The notes: a model not told the origin generated them from the sequence alone. A stretch of 64,000 nt of DNA from Candidatus Methanoperedens nitratireducens (GCF_000685155.1 NZ_JMIY01000007.1:110542-174541); one strand, 5' to 3'; counted from the first letter of the stretch, positions 53,417 to 63,129 are shown. Numbers and translations are program-made.

Positions 53417-55015
53417 TCACTTTTTCACTGGTATCGTGAAGTAGAATTTTGAACCCTTACCTACCTCGGATTCAGCCCATATCCTGCCGCCGTGCCGCTC
53501 TACAATCCTCCTGCAAATGGCAAGACCTATGCCTGTACCAGGGTATTTGTTTGCAGCGTGCTCGCGCTGGAATAGCTGGAAAAGACTTCCGAAGAACTCA
53601 GGAGCTATACCTATTCCGTTATCTTGTACAGAGAAAAACCATTCATTTCCCTTTCTCCGGGCAGAAACATGAACACGGGGCGGCTCCTCCCTCCTGAATT
53701 TGATACCGTTACTTATTAGATTTTGAAGCAACTGAGCCACTTGTGAATCATCAGCCATAACAGTGGGCAGAGGGTCATGCGTAACTTGAGCTTTATTTTC
53801 CTCAATTGTTATCATCAGATTAGCAACTGCCTGGTCAAAGATATCTTCAAAGTTTGTGGGCTCAAACGGCTTGCCGCGCGTTCCAACCCTCGAGTACGCC
53901 AGCAGATCCTCGATCATCCTCTGCATCCGTGCGGCTCCATCCACAATATAAGCAATGAACTCATCAGCACTCCTATCAAGCCTGCCTTTGTATCGCCTCT
54001 CCAGAAGTTTGGTGAAGCCAGATATCATGCGCAGCGGCTCCTGAAGGTCATGGGAGGCTACGTATGCGAATTGCTCAAGTTCGGCATTCGAGCGGGCAAG
54101 CTCCGCCGTCCATCGCTCGCGCTCCTCCTCTGCTCGCTTGCGCTCTGTGATATCTTCTCCTGAACTGAGGATACTAGTGATATTGCCTGCTTCATCCCTC
54201 AATACAGTATTATGCCATGCAATCATTCTTTCCTTACCACTCCTGGTCAGAACAGGGTTTTCAAAAAATTCAACAGGTTCAATTTCCCCTGCCATCAACT
54301 TTGTAAAAACTACCTCTACCTCATACCTGACTCTCTCTGGAAGAAAAGTTTCAAACCAGTTTTTACCAATAATCTCGTGCTCATTATACCTTAAGATCTC
54401 GCAGCACTTTCTATTTACAAGTACGACTTTTTGATCTGCACCTATAATTACGACCATAACCCCTGCAACATCCAGATACTTCTGCGCCTTATCCCTCTCT
54501 CTTCGCAGCGCCTCATTGGTTCTTGAAAGTTCAGAGGTGCGTTCCTGAACCCGCATCTCCAGATCATCGTATGCTCTGCGCAGCGCCTCCTCTGCCCGCT
54601 TGCGCTCTGTGATATCCCGCGCAATTGTTGAGGCACCTATAATCCTGCCAGTTGAATCCTTGATCGGGGAAATGGTTAGAGATATATCGATTTTTTTGCC
54701 GTCTTTTCTCATACGCACGGTTTCATAGTGCTCAATGCGCTGCCCCTGCCTTATTCTTTTAAGAATCTGGGAGATATCATCTGGATAGCCTGGTGGAACG
54801 AGGATAGAGATAGAGTGACCTGTGACCTCATTGGCTGAATAGCCATATATCTTCTGTGCGCCCATGTTCCAGCTCAAAATGGTGCCATCCAGTGTCTTAC
54901 CGATAATCGCATCATCTGAGGATTCTATAATTGATGCCAGAAAAGCAAGTTTTTCTTCATTAAATTGTTCTGATTTTACATTAATATCTTCCATTACTCT
55001 AATCCAGTACTCCAT
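53417..55015 (-). CDS. PAS sensor histidine kinase
   Basis: The 532-residue cytoplasmic protein has two PAS domains (about 25-145 and 175-295) with PAC-type tails ([20 protein letters not shown]), a coiled coil and a HisKA with the phospho-acceptor in YVASHDLQEPLRM near residue 320. HATPase_c motifs follow (NLISNGIKFRRE, DNGIGIAPEFF, GTGIGLAICRRI). There is no receiver domain and no adjacent response regulator. An in-frame ATG seven codons downstream could also start the protein. Confidence 0.92.
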   Translation of the reverse strand: MEYWIRVMEDINVKSEQFNEEKLAFLASIIESSDDAIIGKTLDGTILSWNMGAQKIYGYSANEVTGHSISILVPPGYPDDISQILKRIRQGQRIEHYETVRMRKDGKKIDISLTISPIKDSTGRIIGASTIARDITERKRAEEALRRAYDDLEMRVQERTSELSRTNEALRRERDKAQKYLDVAGVMVVIIGADQKVVLVNRKCCEILRYNEHEIIGKNWFETFLPERVRYEVEVVFTKLMAGEIEPVEFFENPVLTRSGKERMIAWHNTVLRDEAGNITSILSSGEDITERKRAEEERERWTAELARSNAELEQFAYVASHDLQEPLRMISGFTKLLERRYKGRLDRSADEFIAYIVDGAARMQRMIEDLLAYSRVGTRGKPFEPTNFEDIFDQAVANLMITIEENKAQVTHDPLPTVMADDSQVAQLLQNLISNGIKFRREEPPRVHVSARRKGNEWFFSVQDNGIGIAPEFFGSLFQLFQREHAANKYPGTGIGLAICRRIVERHGGRIWAESEVGKGSKFYFTIPVKK

Positions 55016-55160
55016 CTCAATACTTATTTATGTTCTATAGAGCTCGATTTTAACGGGTACTTAATGAACGCCATTGCATATATATATGAAGTATATGTAG
55101 AAGGATGTGGATTGTGATGTTTGAAGGAATTAAGAATATAGTAATTCTATCGTTTATTCC

Positions 55161-55433
55161 TCATTTCCCTGCCCTGAGCCTCTTAACTTCCTCTCCTCCG
55201 GGTATTCTCAGTACAAAACTTCCATGGCAGGGCTTAACATACGGCATGATAATATCATCGTTCTCCACTGCAATCGGGATAGGCGGGATTCCTATTAAAT
55301 AATTACCGAAAATCATGTAGCCAGCAGGCACATAAAAGATTTCCTTAAAATTTTTCTTTATATAATCCGCGCATTCCTTAAAAGAACTGCTGGGGAGCAG
55401 TATCTCGTAATTCATCTCATCAATGCAGCCCAT
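55161..55433 (-). CDS. DUF1894 protein (methanogen-associated)
   Basis: The 90-residue protein matches the DUF1894 pattern I recall: MNYEILLPSSSFKECADYIK, VPAGYMIFGNYLIGIPPIPI and PCHGSFVLRIPGGEE. The family is largely limited to methanogens and ANME archaea and is uncharacterised. It overlaps the DUF1890 gene by 22 bases and is last in the MMP14 operon. Confidence 0.82.
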   Translation of the reverse strand: MGCIDEMNYEILLPSSSFKECADYIKKNFKEIFYVPAGYMIFGNYLIGIPPIPIAVENDDIIMPYVKPCHGSFVLRIPGGEEVKRLRAGK

Positions 55434-55846
55434 GACCTCACCTCGTCTATCTTTGCCCGAATAGGCGCGGGATTATGCACAGCCTTTGCAGCTATTATTA
55501 TTGAATCTCCGCCTGCCTCTATAAGCGGTTCGATCTCCTTTCCGAAGATAACGGCGACCGTTCTTGCAGTTGAGAGAGCCTTTACTGTGGCAAGGTATGC
55601 AATGCCGCTATCGCTGTGTATGAAGGCAAAGCATATATCAAAATCCATTCTCTTCTGGGCCAGCTCTCCTATGCACCTGTCAATATCCATTACCTTCTTA
55701 ATGTAGTGTCTTTCAGGATCAGAGTTCAAAAGCAGGCTGATAGCTGCTCTATTTCCTGCTGCTGTCACATCAAAATCCTCCCTGTTCAATCTGCTGGCAA
55801 GGTATAGCGCAGCCGCTGTCTGGACTGGCAGCTCAGGACATCCCAT
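55412..55846 (-). CDS. DUF1890 protein (methanogen-associated)
   Basis: The 144-residue protein begins MGCPELPVQTAAALYLASRL and contains DIDRCIGELAQKRMDFDICF then AFIHSDSG, the DUF1890 pattern. It may have a B12-binding or Rossmann-like fold from its alternating strands and helices; function unknown. It overlaps the MMP14 gene by 14 bases upstream and DUF1894 by 22 bases downstream. Confidence 0.85.
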   Translation of the reverse strand: MGCPELPVQTAAALYLASRLNREDFDVTAAGNRAAISLLLNSDPERHYIKKVMDIDRCIGELAQKRMDFDICFAFIHSDSGIAYLATVKALSTARTVAVIFGKEIEPLIEAGGDSIIIAAKAVHNPAPIRAKIDEVRSWAALMR

Positions 55847-57389
55847 CAGTAGAAGTGCTCTCAGGTCTTATCCCACCTTTTGATCTTTTATGGTATTCGA
55901 TACGCTTGCCCAGGACACATCCTCCTCCCCTTATTCCTCCTATAGGATTTCCAGGAACGCCCATCGAGTTCATGCAACGTGCCATTACAGCCGCTCCCCT
56001 GGCAAGCCCATCATCCACAAACACGACATAACTTCCTGGTTCCTTGTATATCCCGAGTTTCTCTATTGCCCTCAGTATCAGATACGGCTTACAGCCAGTG
56101 ATAGCCGCCCTGCCTGTAAGCCCGATGGATGTCTTCTCAGAGATAAGTCTGTTATCGATGCCCAGCTTTACAAGACGCCCTACCATAAGGGCAGAGACAA
56201 GGTCAAGAGTGGCAAATAATATCTTAAGACCGTGTTTTGAGTAGATCTCAGCACCGATATCGGTCAACTTCGGCATAAGGCTTCCATTCACGCCCACATC
56301 GCATCCTATAAGGGTAACGCCGATATTCTTTGCAGCAGCGGGACTAACAGGTACGCTTCCGTATCTGTCCCTGTCCTCCGGCACGATCTCAATAGATATA
56401 AGTGAATTAATAGCCTGCGCGTAGTTCTTAATGGCGTTGCTTTTTAAGAGCCATACCATGGGCTCCTTGCTGTTGTTAAATAGATCAAGTGCTGCTCCGA
56501 ACCTTTTATCAACAAGCCCTGTGCCTTTTATTATAGCATCAGGGATCGCACCTGCATAGCCGCACAGGTTGCCGATCGTCTTTGCATACGGTATTTCATC
56601 ATTGGTGATCCGCCCTTTAAGGGTTGTCCCGAAGTCCATTGAAAAAACAGGGTTCCTGAAATCCACACCTGCCCATTTTGCCCCTTCTTTGATCCCGGCT
56701 GTTGAGAGCTCACCTTCCATCTCGTTCGCCACTATCTCAACGCCGGTAGAGCCAAGAGGAGGAAGCACACCGCCCACCGCACCTGAAAACATGATCTTTC
56801 CCAGAAGACTGTGAGATCGGAACTTCGCAGGCAGGTGATCAATCGACATAGCAGGCACCATCTTTTTTGGCGGGATGCCGGCAAGAAGGCAGCCGTCTGC
56901 CAGGGCTTTTATAAACTCTCCGACCTCATGCGGGGATGAGAAGCCTGCAACAACACCTGTAGACCTGACCGCAAAATCAAGATCTGTCCTGATATCGAGA
57001 TTAACCTCCTCATGCGCTTCAACAAGAGTATCGCGAACAAGTTCTGCAATGGATTCCCTCGTGAGCGATACACCGCTTAAGGTGGTGCCAAAGATCCTCT
57101 CATTGGACCTTGGTTTCCTGATATCCCGGGTCATTTTCACCTTCTTGTTAACAAGCCATGTATGGCCGTCCTTCATATTCGTTGCAGTCAGGATGCATTT
57201 GGTTGTGGTATTCCCTACTTCTATGGATGCAACAAGGAAGAACGGAGCTATATCAGCAAGCCTGTAGAGATCTGCCTTCAGTTTGACAGGGGAAATGACA
57301 AGACTCTCAGATACCCTTGGTTTTGGGCCAAGTGAGTATCCCAGGATCAACTTTAGCGGGTTTACCAGGCTATGATTTCCGTTAACCAT
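55833..57389 (-). CDS. Methanogenesis marker protein 14
   Basis: The 518-residue protein contains ASIEVGNTTTKCILTATNMK and RIFGTTLSGVSLTRESIAEL, which match the MMP14 family with its ASKHA-like phosphate-binding start. The C-terminal region has VVFVDDGLARGAAVMARCMN and a GIRGGGC segment. Start ATG 57389 has AGAGGTC upstream; that ribosome site lies inside the last codons of tnpB. The protein is a genomic marker of methanogens and ANME, function unknown. It heads an operon with DUF1890 and DUF1894. Confidence 0.9.
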   Translation of the reverse strand: MVNGNHSLVNPLKLILGYSLGPKPRVSESLVISPVKLKADLYRLADIAPFFLVASIEVGNTTTKCILTATNMKDGHTWLVNKKVKMTRDIRKPRSNERIFGTTLSGVSLTRESIAELVRDTLVEAHEEVNLDIRTDLDFAVRSTGVVAGFSSPHEVGEFIKALADGCLLAGIPPKKMVPAMSIDHLPAKFRSHSLLGKIMFSGAVGGVLPPLGSTGVEIVANEMEGELSTAGIKEGAKWAGVDFRNPVFSMDFGTTLKGRITNDEIPYAKTIGNLCGYAGAIPDAIIKGTGLVDKRFGAALDLFNNSKEPMVWLLKSNAIKNYAQAINSLISIEIVPEDRDRYGSVPVSPAAAKNIGVTLIGCDVGVNGSLMPKLTDIGAEIYSKHGLKILFATLDLVSALMVGRLVKLGIDNRLISEKTSIGLTGRAAITGCKPYLILRAIEKLGIYKEPGSYVVFVDDGLARGAAVMARCMNSMGVPGNPIGGIRGGGCVLGKRIEYHKRSKGGIRPESTSTDGMS

Positions 57390-57390
57390 G

Positions 57391-58659
57391 TCAACAGACC
57401 TCTGCAAAAGATAATATCTTTTTAATATTTGCTCTTTCTGGGTGTAGCCCGCACCCTCCTACACCGTCCGCATTCCATTTCTGGAAAGCATTCGGTTCGC
57501 TTTTACGAATAATATTGTACGCGCCTTGAACATCTGCATTTATCAGGATTCCTTTAGCTGACCTGAATAAACCACGTTTGATTCGTTTTCCTATGTACCG
57601 GTCATGATGCTCTATGGATTCATTATCAAGGAATGAGCATTTGCTTGTATGTGATTCTTCCTGCATCTTAATTGTTATGCCTGCTTCTTCGGCTTTGTAC
57701 TGAAGCATCTGGATTAATTTGTAGTAGGGAATCGAAACGAAATTCTGGTTGTTACGTTCGCCCAAATCACATTTTTGTTTCCAGTTGTCGTTATGACCTA
57801 TTACTAATGTTCCTATGTTGTGAAGCTTGCAGTAGTTAATGACGTATCTGCTGATTTTATGCATCTGGTCATTGATTTTTAGGTTGCGTTTGAAATTAAG
57901 CCTGTCCATTCTGCTTCCGTGTTTTATTCCTTGTAAGTCGTAGATGCTCTGTAGTTCTGCTCTGCTTTTATTATAGAATTGATTTATTGATTTGATTCCA
58001 GTACCATCGTCCTTAATAACAATTGGTTGTTCACCAATGTTATTTCCTATGGTTACGATGTTAACTGTTCCAAGATCTATTCCCGCAATTCTATTTTCAT
58101 TGTGTCTTCTTGCGTACCATCTCTTATTTATTTCACCTTCTTCGTTAAGTGTTTTATATACGATCTCACAAGTATAGCCAGTTCCTTTTGGGATAATACG
58201 AACTTCCCTTAAGTTCATATTATTCGGAAGTCTGGTTTTAATTGGATTTAGACTCAAATTTTTAGGGAATGTGAGATTTCCATCTTTAATTGATGCCTGT
58301 TGATTTGTAAAAATTAAAATTGTCTCGCCGTCTTTTGGTTTATATTTAGGTAATTTGACTTTGCCTAAAAACTTATCAGGATTTTTTGTCCTTTCTTTTA
58401 TTCCTTCAAAAGTTCCTTTCCAGGATTTATCAATCAACCTTAATGTCTGTTGTGCTGATTGAGCATTGAGAGCTTTATAATTTTCTGAAGACTTTAGCTT
58501 TTTATCGAGCTCTCCATAACGAATCCATCTTCCATTAGCAAAGAATTCTTGACGAATAGTGTAATTTGCTTCATTCCATAAGTTCTTGGAGTAGTGGCAC
58601 AGTTCAGAAAGTGTTTCGTTTGGATTAAGTTCTATATGTTCTGTTCTAATTACGTTCAT
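57391..58659 (-). mobile_element. tnpB: TnpB RNA-guided nuclease gene of an IS607-type element
   Basis: The 422-residue protein has the TnpB order: a helical N-terminal lobe, then RuvC-I AGIDLGTVN near residue 190, and RuvC-III INADVQGAYNIIRK near residue 375. The RuvC-II position reads LVIGHNDNWKQ with Gly where most TnpB have Glu, and the CxxC zinc ribbon is replaced by EESHTSKCSFLDNE. This is a known alternative branch in which another Glu probably completes the site. It overlaps tnpA by 14 bases. Its TGA is one base before the ATG of MMP14, so no right end is visible. Confidence 0.85.
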
Positions 58660-58933
58660 CTATGCCAACCTCTAATTTCTTGTTCTGACGCTTGATGTAC
58701 AGTTTCATAGAGTAGCAATGCAACAATGAAATTATCTCTTCAAATATCTCTTCCGAGTCGAGCTTTTTGTTACCGACTTCTGAAACTACTACTATTTCTG
58801 TGCCGTATCGTCTAAAAAGATGTGTGAATAGCTCAAATCCAACACGACTTAATCGATCTTTGTAAGCTATTATCACCTTTTCGATTTGTTGCCAAATGAT
58901 ATTATTCTTATATATGGTTATCGTTTTAATGAA
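58646..58933 (-). pseudogene. tnpA: 5'-truncated IS607 serine resolvase TnpA
   Basis: The frame encodes IEKVIIAYKDRLSRVGFELF and a C-terminal helical segment (ISLLHCYSMKLYIKRQNKK), matching the second half of the IS607 TnpA serine recombinase. The helix-turn-helix domain and the catalytic-Ser half are absent, and a stop closes the frame at 58934-58936. The element therefore cannot move by its own TnpA. It overlaps tnpB by 14 bases. Confidence 0.8.
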
Positions 58934-59058
58934 CTATATGCTTCTCCGGGTTTCGATGCCAATACCAACACCCTAAAAGCTTAAAAACCTAACTACCATA
59001 GAACATAATTAAAAATAGTATTTTGAACTATATACTATAAGTCGATGTCAGGATAGCA

Positions 59059-59760
59059 TCATTTTTTATCCAGTTTCCACTGTATGCGGCGCAGTACACC
59101 CCGAAGGGTCTGGACCTCACGCCCGGTCAATTCAGCCCTGCCCAGTATTCTCTGCAGCATAAGCCTAGTCTTGTCCTTTTTATGCTCTTTATATTCGATA
59201 TCTGATAGCACTTCATTCAGGTGCTCGTACAACAGCTCGATATCGAAACGGTCTGCCATGCAGGTATCACCGCTCCCAACATCGCTCAGTTCGTATAAAA
59301 CAACAGCGGCTGCATGGGACAGATTCATGCTCGGATACTCCTGGTCTGTGGGTATGGTCACTATGATATCACAAAGCTCAAGTTCATCGTTCCTGAGCCC
59401 GTCATCCTCCCTTCCGAAGAGCAGTGATACAACCCCGCTTTTTCCTGAGAGCTTATCCCTGAGCTTGCGCGGGGACAGGGCAGGCATTCTTATGTGCCTG
59501 TTATCAGTCCTTCCTGGAAGTCCTGTCATGCCTACAACTATATTTGAACCCTCTATGGCTTCTTTAAGTGAACTTACTATCCTGGCGCTCTCTATTAGAT
59601 CATAGGCATGCATGGCCATTAAACGCGCAGGCATATCAAGCTCGCATGGATTCAGGAGTATCAACTCATTAAAGCCGAAGTTCTTCATTACACGGGCTAC
59701 TGAGCCAACGTTGCCGCTGTAGATCGGTTCAACAAGTATAACGCGAAAGCTAAGTTCCAT
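59059..59760 (-). CDS. TrmJ-type tRNA 2'-O-methyltransferase (SpoU/TrmH family)
   Basis: The start at 59760 begins MELSFRVILVEPIYSGNVGS, the conserved first motif of TrmJ-type SPOUT enzymes. LLFGREDDGLRNDEL and IPTDQEYPSMNLSHAAAVVL are motifs 2 and 3. The 233-residue length fits TrmJ, which modifies residue 32 of tRNA. Upstream in-frame ATGs exist but the motif sets the start. Confidence 0.9.
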   Translation of the reverse strand: MELSFRVILVEPIYSGNVGSVARVMKNFGFNELILLNPCELDMPARLMAMHAYDLIESARIVSSLKEAIEGSNIVVGMTGLPGRTDNRHIRMPALSPRKLRDKLSGKSGVVSLLFGREDDGLRNDELELCDIIVTIPTDQEYPSMNLSHAAAVVLYELSDVGSGDTCMADRFDIELLYEHLNEVLSDIEYKEHKKDKTRLMLQRILGRAELTGREVQTLRGVLRRIQWKLDKK

Positions 59761-59847
59761 TGTGACTCTTTTCATGTGCAGAGGACACATTAATTTTTGC
59801 TAGAATTATAAGACAAGAATTAAGTTCACAGGAACTGTATTAAGAGC

Positions 59848-61020
59848 ATGGCCGTCTCAATAGCACTTGCAGGAAAACCAAACTCAGGAAAATCAACATT
59901 TTTTAAAGCCACCACTTTAGCGAATGTTGAGATTGCGAATTATCCATTCACCACTATCGATGCAAATCATGGCGTGGCGTATATAAGAACGACCTGTCCA
60001 TGCGTGGGACTGAACCTCAAGTGCGGAAACTGCAGGGATGGCGTGCGGTTTGTGCCCATAGGAATGATAGATGTGGCAGGGCTTGTCCCTGAGGCACATA
60101 AGGGGCGCGGGCTTGGAAATGCCTTCCTTGATAACCTGAGGCAGGCAAAGGCGATAATACATGTAATAGATGCATCCGGCGGAACAGATATCGAGGGAAA
60201 TCCCGTGTCTGTGGGTTCGCATGACCCGCTTGAGGATATAAAATTCCTGGAGCACGAAATAACGATGTGGATCTTCGGAATCCTGAAACGCAACTGGGAT
60301 AGGCTATCACGCAAAATCCAGGCAGAGGGGCTCAAGCTTGAGGAGACAATCGCAGGGCAGCTTGAGGGCGCAGGGATTAGAGAATCCCATGTGAGAACAG
60401 CGCTTGCAAAATTGAAATTACCCCGCGATAAGCCTCACGTATGGACTGATGAACAGATCACTGAGCTTTCGGACATGCTCAGGGCTGAGAGCAAACCCCT
60501 CATTATTGCAGCAAATAAGATAGATATGGCTCCACAGCAGAATATCGAGCGCCTTGTAAAAGCCGGCGCAATCCCTGTCAGCGCCGCAGCCGAAGTTGCA
60601 CTGCGCCTTGCTGATAAAAGCGGGGCGGTAAAATATATACCTGGAGATAATGATTTTATTGAATCACCAGACCTCTCAGATGCCCAGAGAGAAGCGCTTT
60701 TGAAGATACGTACCCTTATTAAGAAAAATAACGGAACAGGTATCCAGAGATGTGTCGATGAGACAGTATTCAGGCTTCTTGATCGTATAATCGTCTATCC
60801 TGTAGAGGATGAGAACAGGTTCACGGATAAGAGCGGAAGGATACTTCCAGATGCCTTCCTGTTAAAGAGAGGAAGCACCCCGAAGGACCTGGCTTTCATG
60901 GTCCATACCGATATAGGCAAGGGATTTCTCTATGCTGTGGATGCACGCACCAGGATGAGGCTTGGCGATAAATACGAATTGAAGAATGGGGATATCATAA
61001 AGATCGTGGCTGTGAAATAG
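59848..61020 (+). CDS. Archaeal YchF/Obg-type translation-associated GTPase with TGS domain
   Basis: The 390-residue protein has a P-loop GKPNSGKSTFF at residue 9, switch II DVAGLVPEAHKGRGLGNAFL, a Cys-rich insert (CPCVGLNLKCGNC) and AANKIDMA as the base-specificity loop. A C-terminal TGS domain follows (GSTPKDLAFMVHTDIGKGFL). It is close to the OLA1/YchF subfamily involved in ribosome function. It is divergent from TrmJ by 87 bases. Confidence 0.92.
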   Translation: MAVSIALAGKPNSGKSTFFKATTLANVEIANYPFTTIDANHGVAYIRTTCPCVGLNLKCGNCRDGVRFVPIGMIDVAGLVPEAHKGRGLGNAFLDNLRQAKAIIHVIDASGGTDIEGNPVSVGSHDPLEDIKFLEHEITMWIFGILKRNWDRLSRKIQAEGLKLEETIAGQLEGAGIRESHVRTALAKLKLPRDKPHVWTDEQITELSDMLRAESKPLIIAANKIDMAPQQNIERLVKAGAIPVSAAAEVALRLADKSGAVKYIPGDNDFIESPDLSDAQREALLKIRTLIKKNNGTGIQRCVDETVFRLLDRIIVYPVEDENRFTDKSGRILPDAFLLKRGSTPKDLAFMVHTDIGKGFLYAVDARTRMRLGDKYELKNGDIIKIVAVK

Positions 61021-61036
61021 ACCAGAAGAACAGGGC

Positions 61037-61276
61037 TTACAGCCCTGCTCTCTGAACGATTACGTCGGCTACCTGTTTTGCGCTTCTAAAGGGGAAGTCG
61101 CTTGCTTTAAGCAGTTTTCCGGCCTCACCTGCTGTCATCTCAACATTGCCTGCCTTGCATGTTGTATTTGCTCCATCAGGAAAGGCTGCCAGGAGTTCTT
61201 CTGGCGTCCCTATCGGGAACTTTGCATCTGCAAGTGCCCCCGTGATCTGCGCATGTATCTCATCGCGGACAGTCAT
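61037..61276 (-). CDS. MTH865-like small protein
   Basis: The 79-residue protein matches the MTH865 family (VRDEIHAQITGALADAKFPI, FPFRSAKQVADVI), a small helical EF-hand-like fold of unknown function common in methanogens. GAGGTGAT before the ATG is an ideal ribosome site, and a TATA-like AAGTATATAC lies upstream at about 61306-61316. Confidence 0.85.
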   Translation of the reverse strand: MTVRDEIHAQITGALADAKFPIGTPEELLAAFPDGANTTCKAGNVEMTAGEAGKLLKASDFPFRSAKQVADVIVQRAGL

Positions 61277-61333
61277 TCATATCACCTCATAACTCTATTG
61301 TTAAGTTATTAGTATATACTTATTCGTTATTAA

Positions 61334-61350
61334 AATGTACTTAGTACATT
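61334..61350. promoter_or_regulatory. Perfect palindrome AATGTACTTAGTACATT
   Basis: Eight-base arms (AATGTACT and AGTACATT) surround a single T, about 20 bases upstream of the TATA-like element of the MTH865-like gene. The same core ATGTACTnAGTACAT occurs at 63356-63370. It is a probable regulator binding site. Confidence 0.65.
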
Positions 61351-61401
61351 AATGTATACAAGAGTAACTTTCAGGGTCGTAATAGAGACTTGACTTTTAA
61401 T

Positions 61402-62073
61402 CTAATCCTTCTCAACAAGCTCGGCTTTTATCACCCTCATAACCCCGTGGTCTCCCATCCAGATGTTCCCTGTCTCAAGCAGGTTGATCCTTTTTCTATA
61501 ATACGGCGCATCAAGCACAAGCGTCTCGTACTCGCCTCCCTCTCCCATAATATGAACCCTGTACCTGCGATTAAGAGATTTTAGATCTTCCAGCATCGTC
61601 TCATCAAAGCGCCGCCCAAGCCATGATTCATCCATTCCTGCAGCCGCAACCTTGACTATCCTGATATCCATGCATTTAATCATCTCACCGAGCAGCCCGA
61701 TAGGCTCCATGTGCCAGAGCGGTGCATACATCTTAAGGCCAAGCTCACTGCAGATGCGCCGCACGCGCGATGCCTGGTATTCGGATTCGATAGCCCCGAC
61801 CGCAACGCCATCCACTTTCAAAGAGCGAAGTGCATCCTTCAGGTCATCGAGTTCCTTCTCTTTCTCACCTGAAGATGTCCTTGAGGTAAGAGGGATGCCG
61901 CATGCCTGTGATATCAAATCGGTAAGGTGGATATTTGCAGAGTGGAACATATAGGAGTCCTCACTCTCAGGTTTTATTGTAACAAGATCTGTTACAGTAT
62001 GACCTTCCTGTAAGGCCCTGTATATTGCAAATGATGAGTCCTTGCCGCCTGAGATCAACGCAGCCAGTTTCAT
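61402..62073 (-). CDS. dph6: Diphthine-ammonia ligase
   Basis: The 223-residue PP-loop protein starts [20 protein letters not shown], with the SGGKDS ATP-binding motif, and has [22 protein letters not shown] and [14 protein letters not shown], signatures of Dph6. It adds the amide in the last step of diphthamide on elongation factor 2. It overlaps the DUF555 gene by ATGA. Confidence 0.92.
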   Translation of the reverse strand: MKLAALISGGKDSSFAIYRALQEGHTVTDLVTIKPESEDSYMFHSANIHLTDLISQACGIPLTSRTSSGEKEKELDDLKDALRSLKVDGVAVGAIESEYQASRVRRICSELGLKMYAPLWHMEPIGLLGEMIKCMDIRIVKVAAAGMDESWLGRRFDETMLEDLKSLNRRYRVHIMGEGGEYETLVLDAPYYRKRINLLETGNIWMGDHGVMRVIKAELVEKD

Positions 62074-62465
62074 TTTTTTACCTTTTGCTTTATTTTCTCC
62101 CTTGTCTCTTTTGTCTCTTTTGGGCCTTCAAACTCCTCAACCTCAATAACATTGAGCGGAGTATTTTTTAATACCTTGCCTATTGTGGATTTTGCGATCC
62201 TTGCCGCATGCTCCTCGCTCTGGGCATCGTAGACCTTCATCTCAAGCAGGATGCCCACAAGTGCTGTACCTGCTGCCATGAATACGCTGTCAAAAGCTTC
62301 ACCGCATGCAGGGCAGCTTGTAGCACCCACCTCGATATCTACGAAGTTCAAATCAGGATTTAGCAGTTTTCCTATCTCTGAGATTGCTATATTCATAGCA
62401 TCATCAACGCTTTCAACATCCTTCACAAGCCAGGCGGCTTCTAATGTAACTCTATAATTTCCCAT
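62070..62465 (-). CDS. DUF555 (UPF0212) protein
   Basis: The 131-residue protein matches the archaeal DUF555 pattern: [20 protein letters not shown], a CPACG pair ([12 protein letters not shown]) and [20 protein letters not shown]. Unknown function. It is coupled with dph6 by an ATGA overlap, which suggests a shared role in translation-factor modification. Confidence 0.9.
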   Translation of the reverse strand: MGNYRVTLEAAWLVKDVESVDDAMNIAISEIGKLLNPDLNFVDIEVGATSCPACGEAFDSVFMAAGTALVGILLEMKVYDAQSEEHAARIAKSTIGKVLKNTPLNVIEVEEFEGPKETKETREKIKQKVKK

Positions 62466-62841
62466 TTGATTATTCCTCTTTTAAATAGTAACCGCATTTA
62501 AAAGTACATGTTTATTTTTACTAAAGAATAGTTCTAAAGACTTCATATTTGACTATATAGGTTACAAAGATACTTAAGCATATAGAAAGTGCCCAGAGGC
62601 ATATTAAAAGAACTTTAGACGAATTATATATAGTTTTAAGGTAATATTGCCCTGAATGGTGGTATAGCATGATTCCTAAATTTGCGTAATATACGAACGC
62701 CGATAAACCCAAATGGTTGTTATCTGCGTTTATCTGCGGTTTATTATATTTTATAAAGCATTTATGATTACATAAGAATCTGATTATGGGTGGAAGAATA
62801 TTGTTGATCTAATTTAACAAAGAAAAAAAAGACATAAATTT
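62466..62841. other. Gap without a supported gene
   Basis: The 376-base gap between DUF555 and DUF357 is AT-rich. A short region at 62698-62745 contains GTTTATCTGCGGTTT, resembling a widespread intergenic repeat. A 63-codon frame at 62521-62712 lacks a ribosome site and is not believed to be a gene. Confidence 0.5.
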
Positions 62842-63129
62842 TTATATCGTAAATAAATTTTCATCACTCGCTTTAAATACGCCGAGTTTTACGCCCGCAT
62901 CCAGCCATGCATGACCATAACTGAAGCAGGCAAGTGCGTTTACCATATCCCCCTGCTCAATGAAATATACGCCATCATCATAATAAGAGCTTGCCATACT
63001 GGAAAAATCATCCGCAACTCTTATCAGATGGGATTTTTCCTGTGGTGCGATCTCAAATGCCGAGAGTGCTTTACGTAACAGGCTCTCATATCTCTTTACT
63101 TTCTCTTCAAGAACAGCAGGTTGTTTCAT
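62842..63129 (-). CDS. DUF357 protein
   Basis: The 95-residue helical protein (EEKVKRYESLLRKALSAFEI, ASSYYDDGVYFIEQGDMVNA, ALACFSYGHAWLDAGV) matches the archaeal DUF357 family, a HEPN-like helical bundle of unknown function. Confidence 0.85.
   Translation of the reverse strand: MKQPAVLEEKVKRYESLLRKALSAFEIAPQEKSHLIRVADDFSSMASSYYDDGVYFIEQGDMVNALACFSYGHAWLDAGVKLGVFKASDENLFTI

Noticed and set aside
55105..55302. Plus-strand frame starting MWIVMFEG
   Set aside because: Most of it is antisense to the DUF1894 gene, whose family match is clear.
62521..62712. 63-codon hydrophobic frame on the minus strand
   Set aside because: No ribosome site, AT-rich, and its 5' part lies in sequence resembling a dispersed repeat; not supported as a gene.
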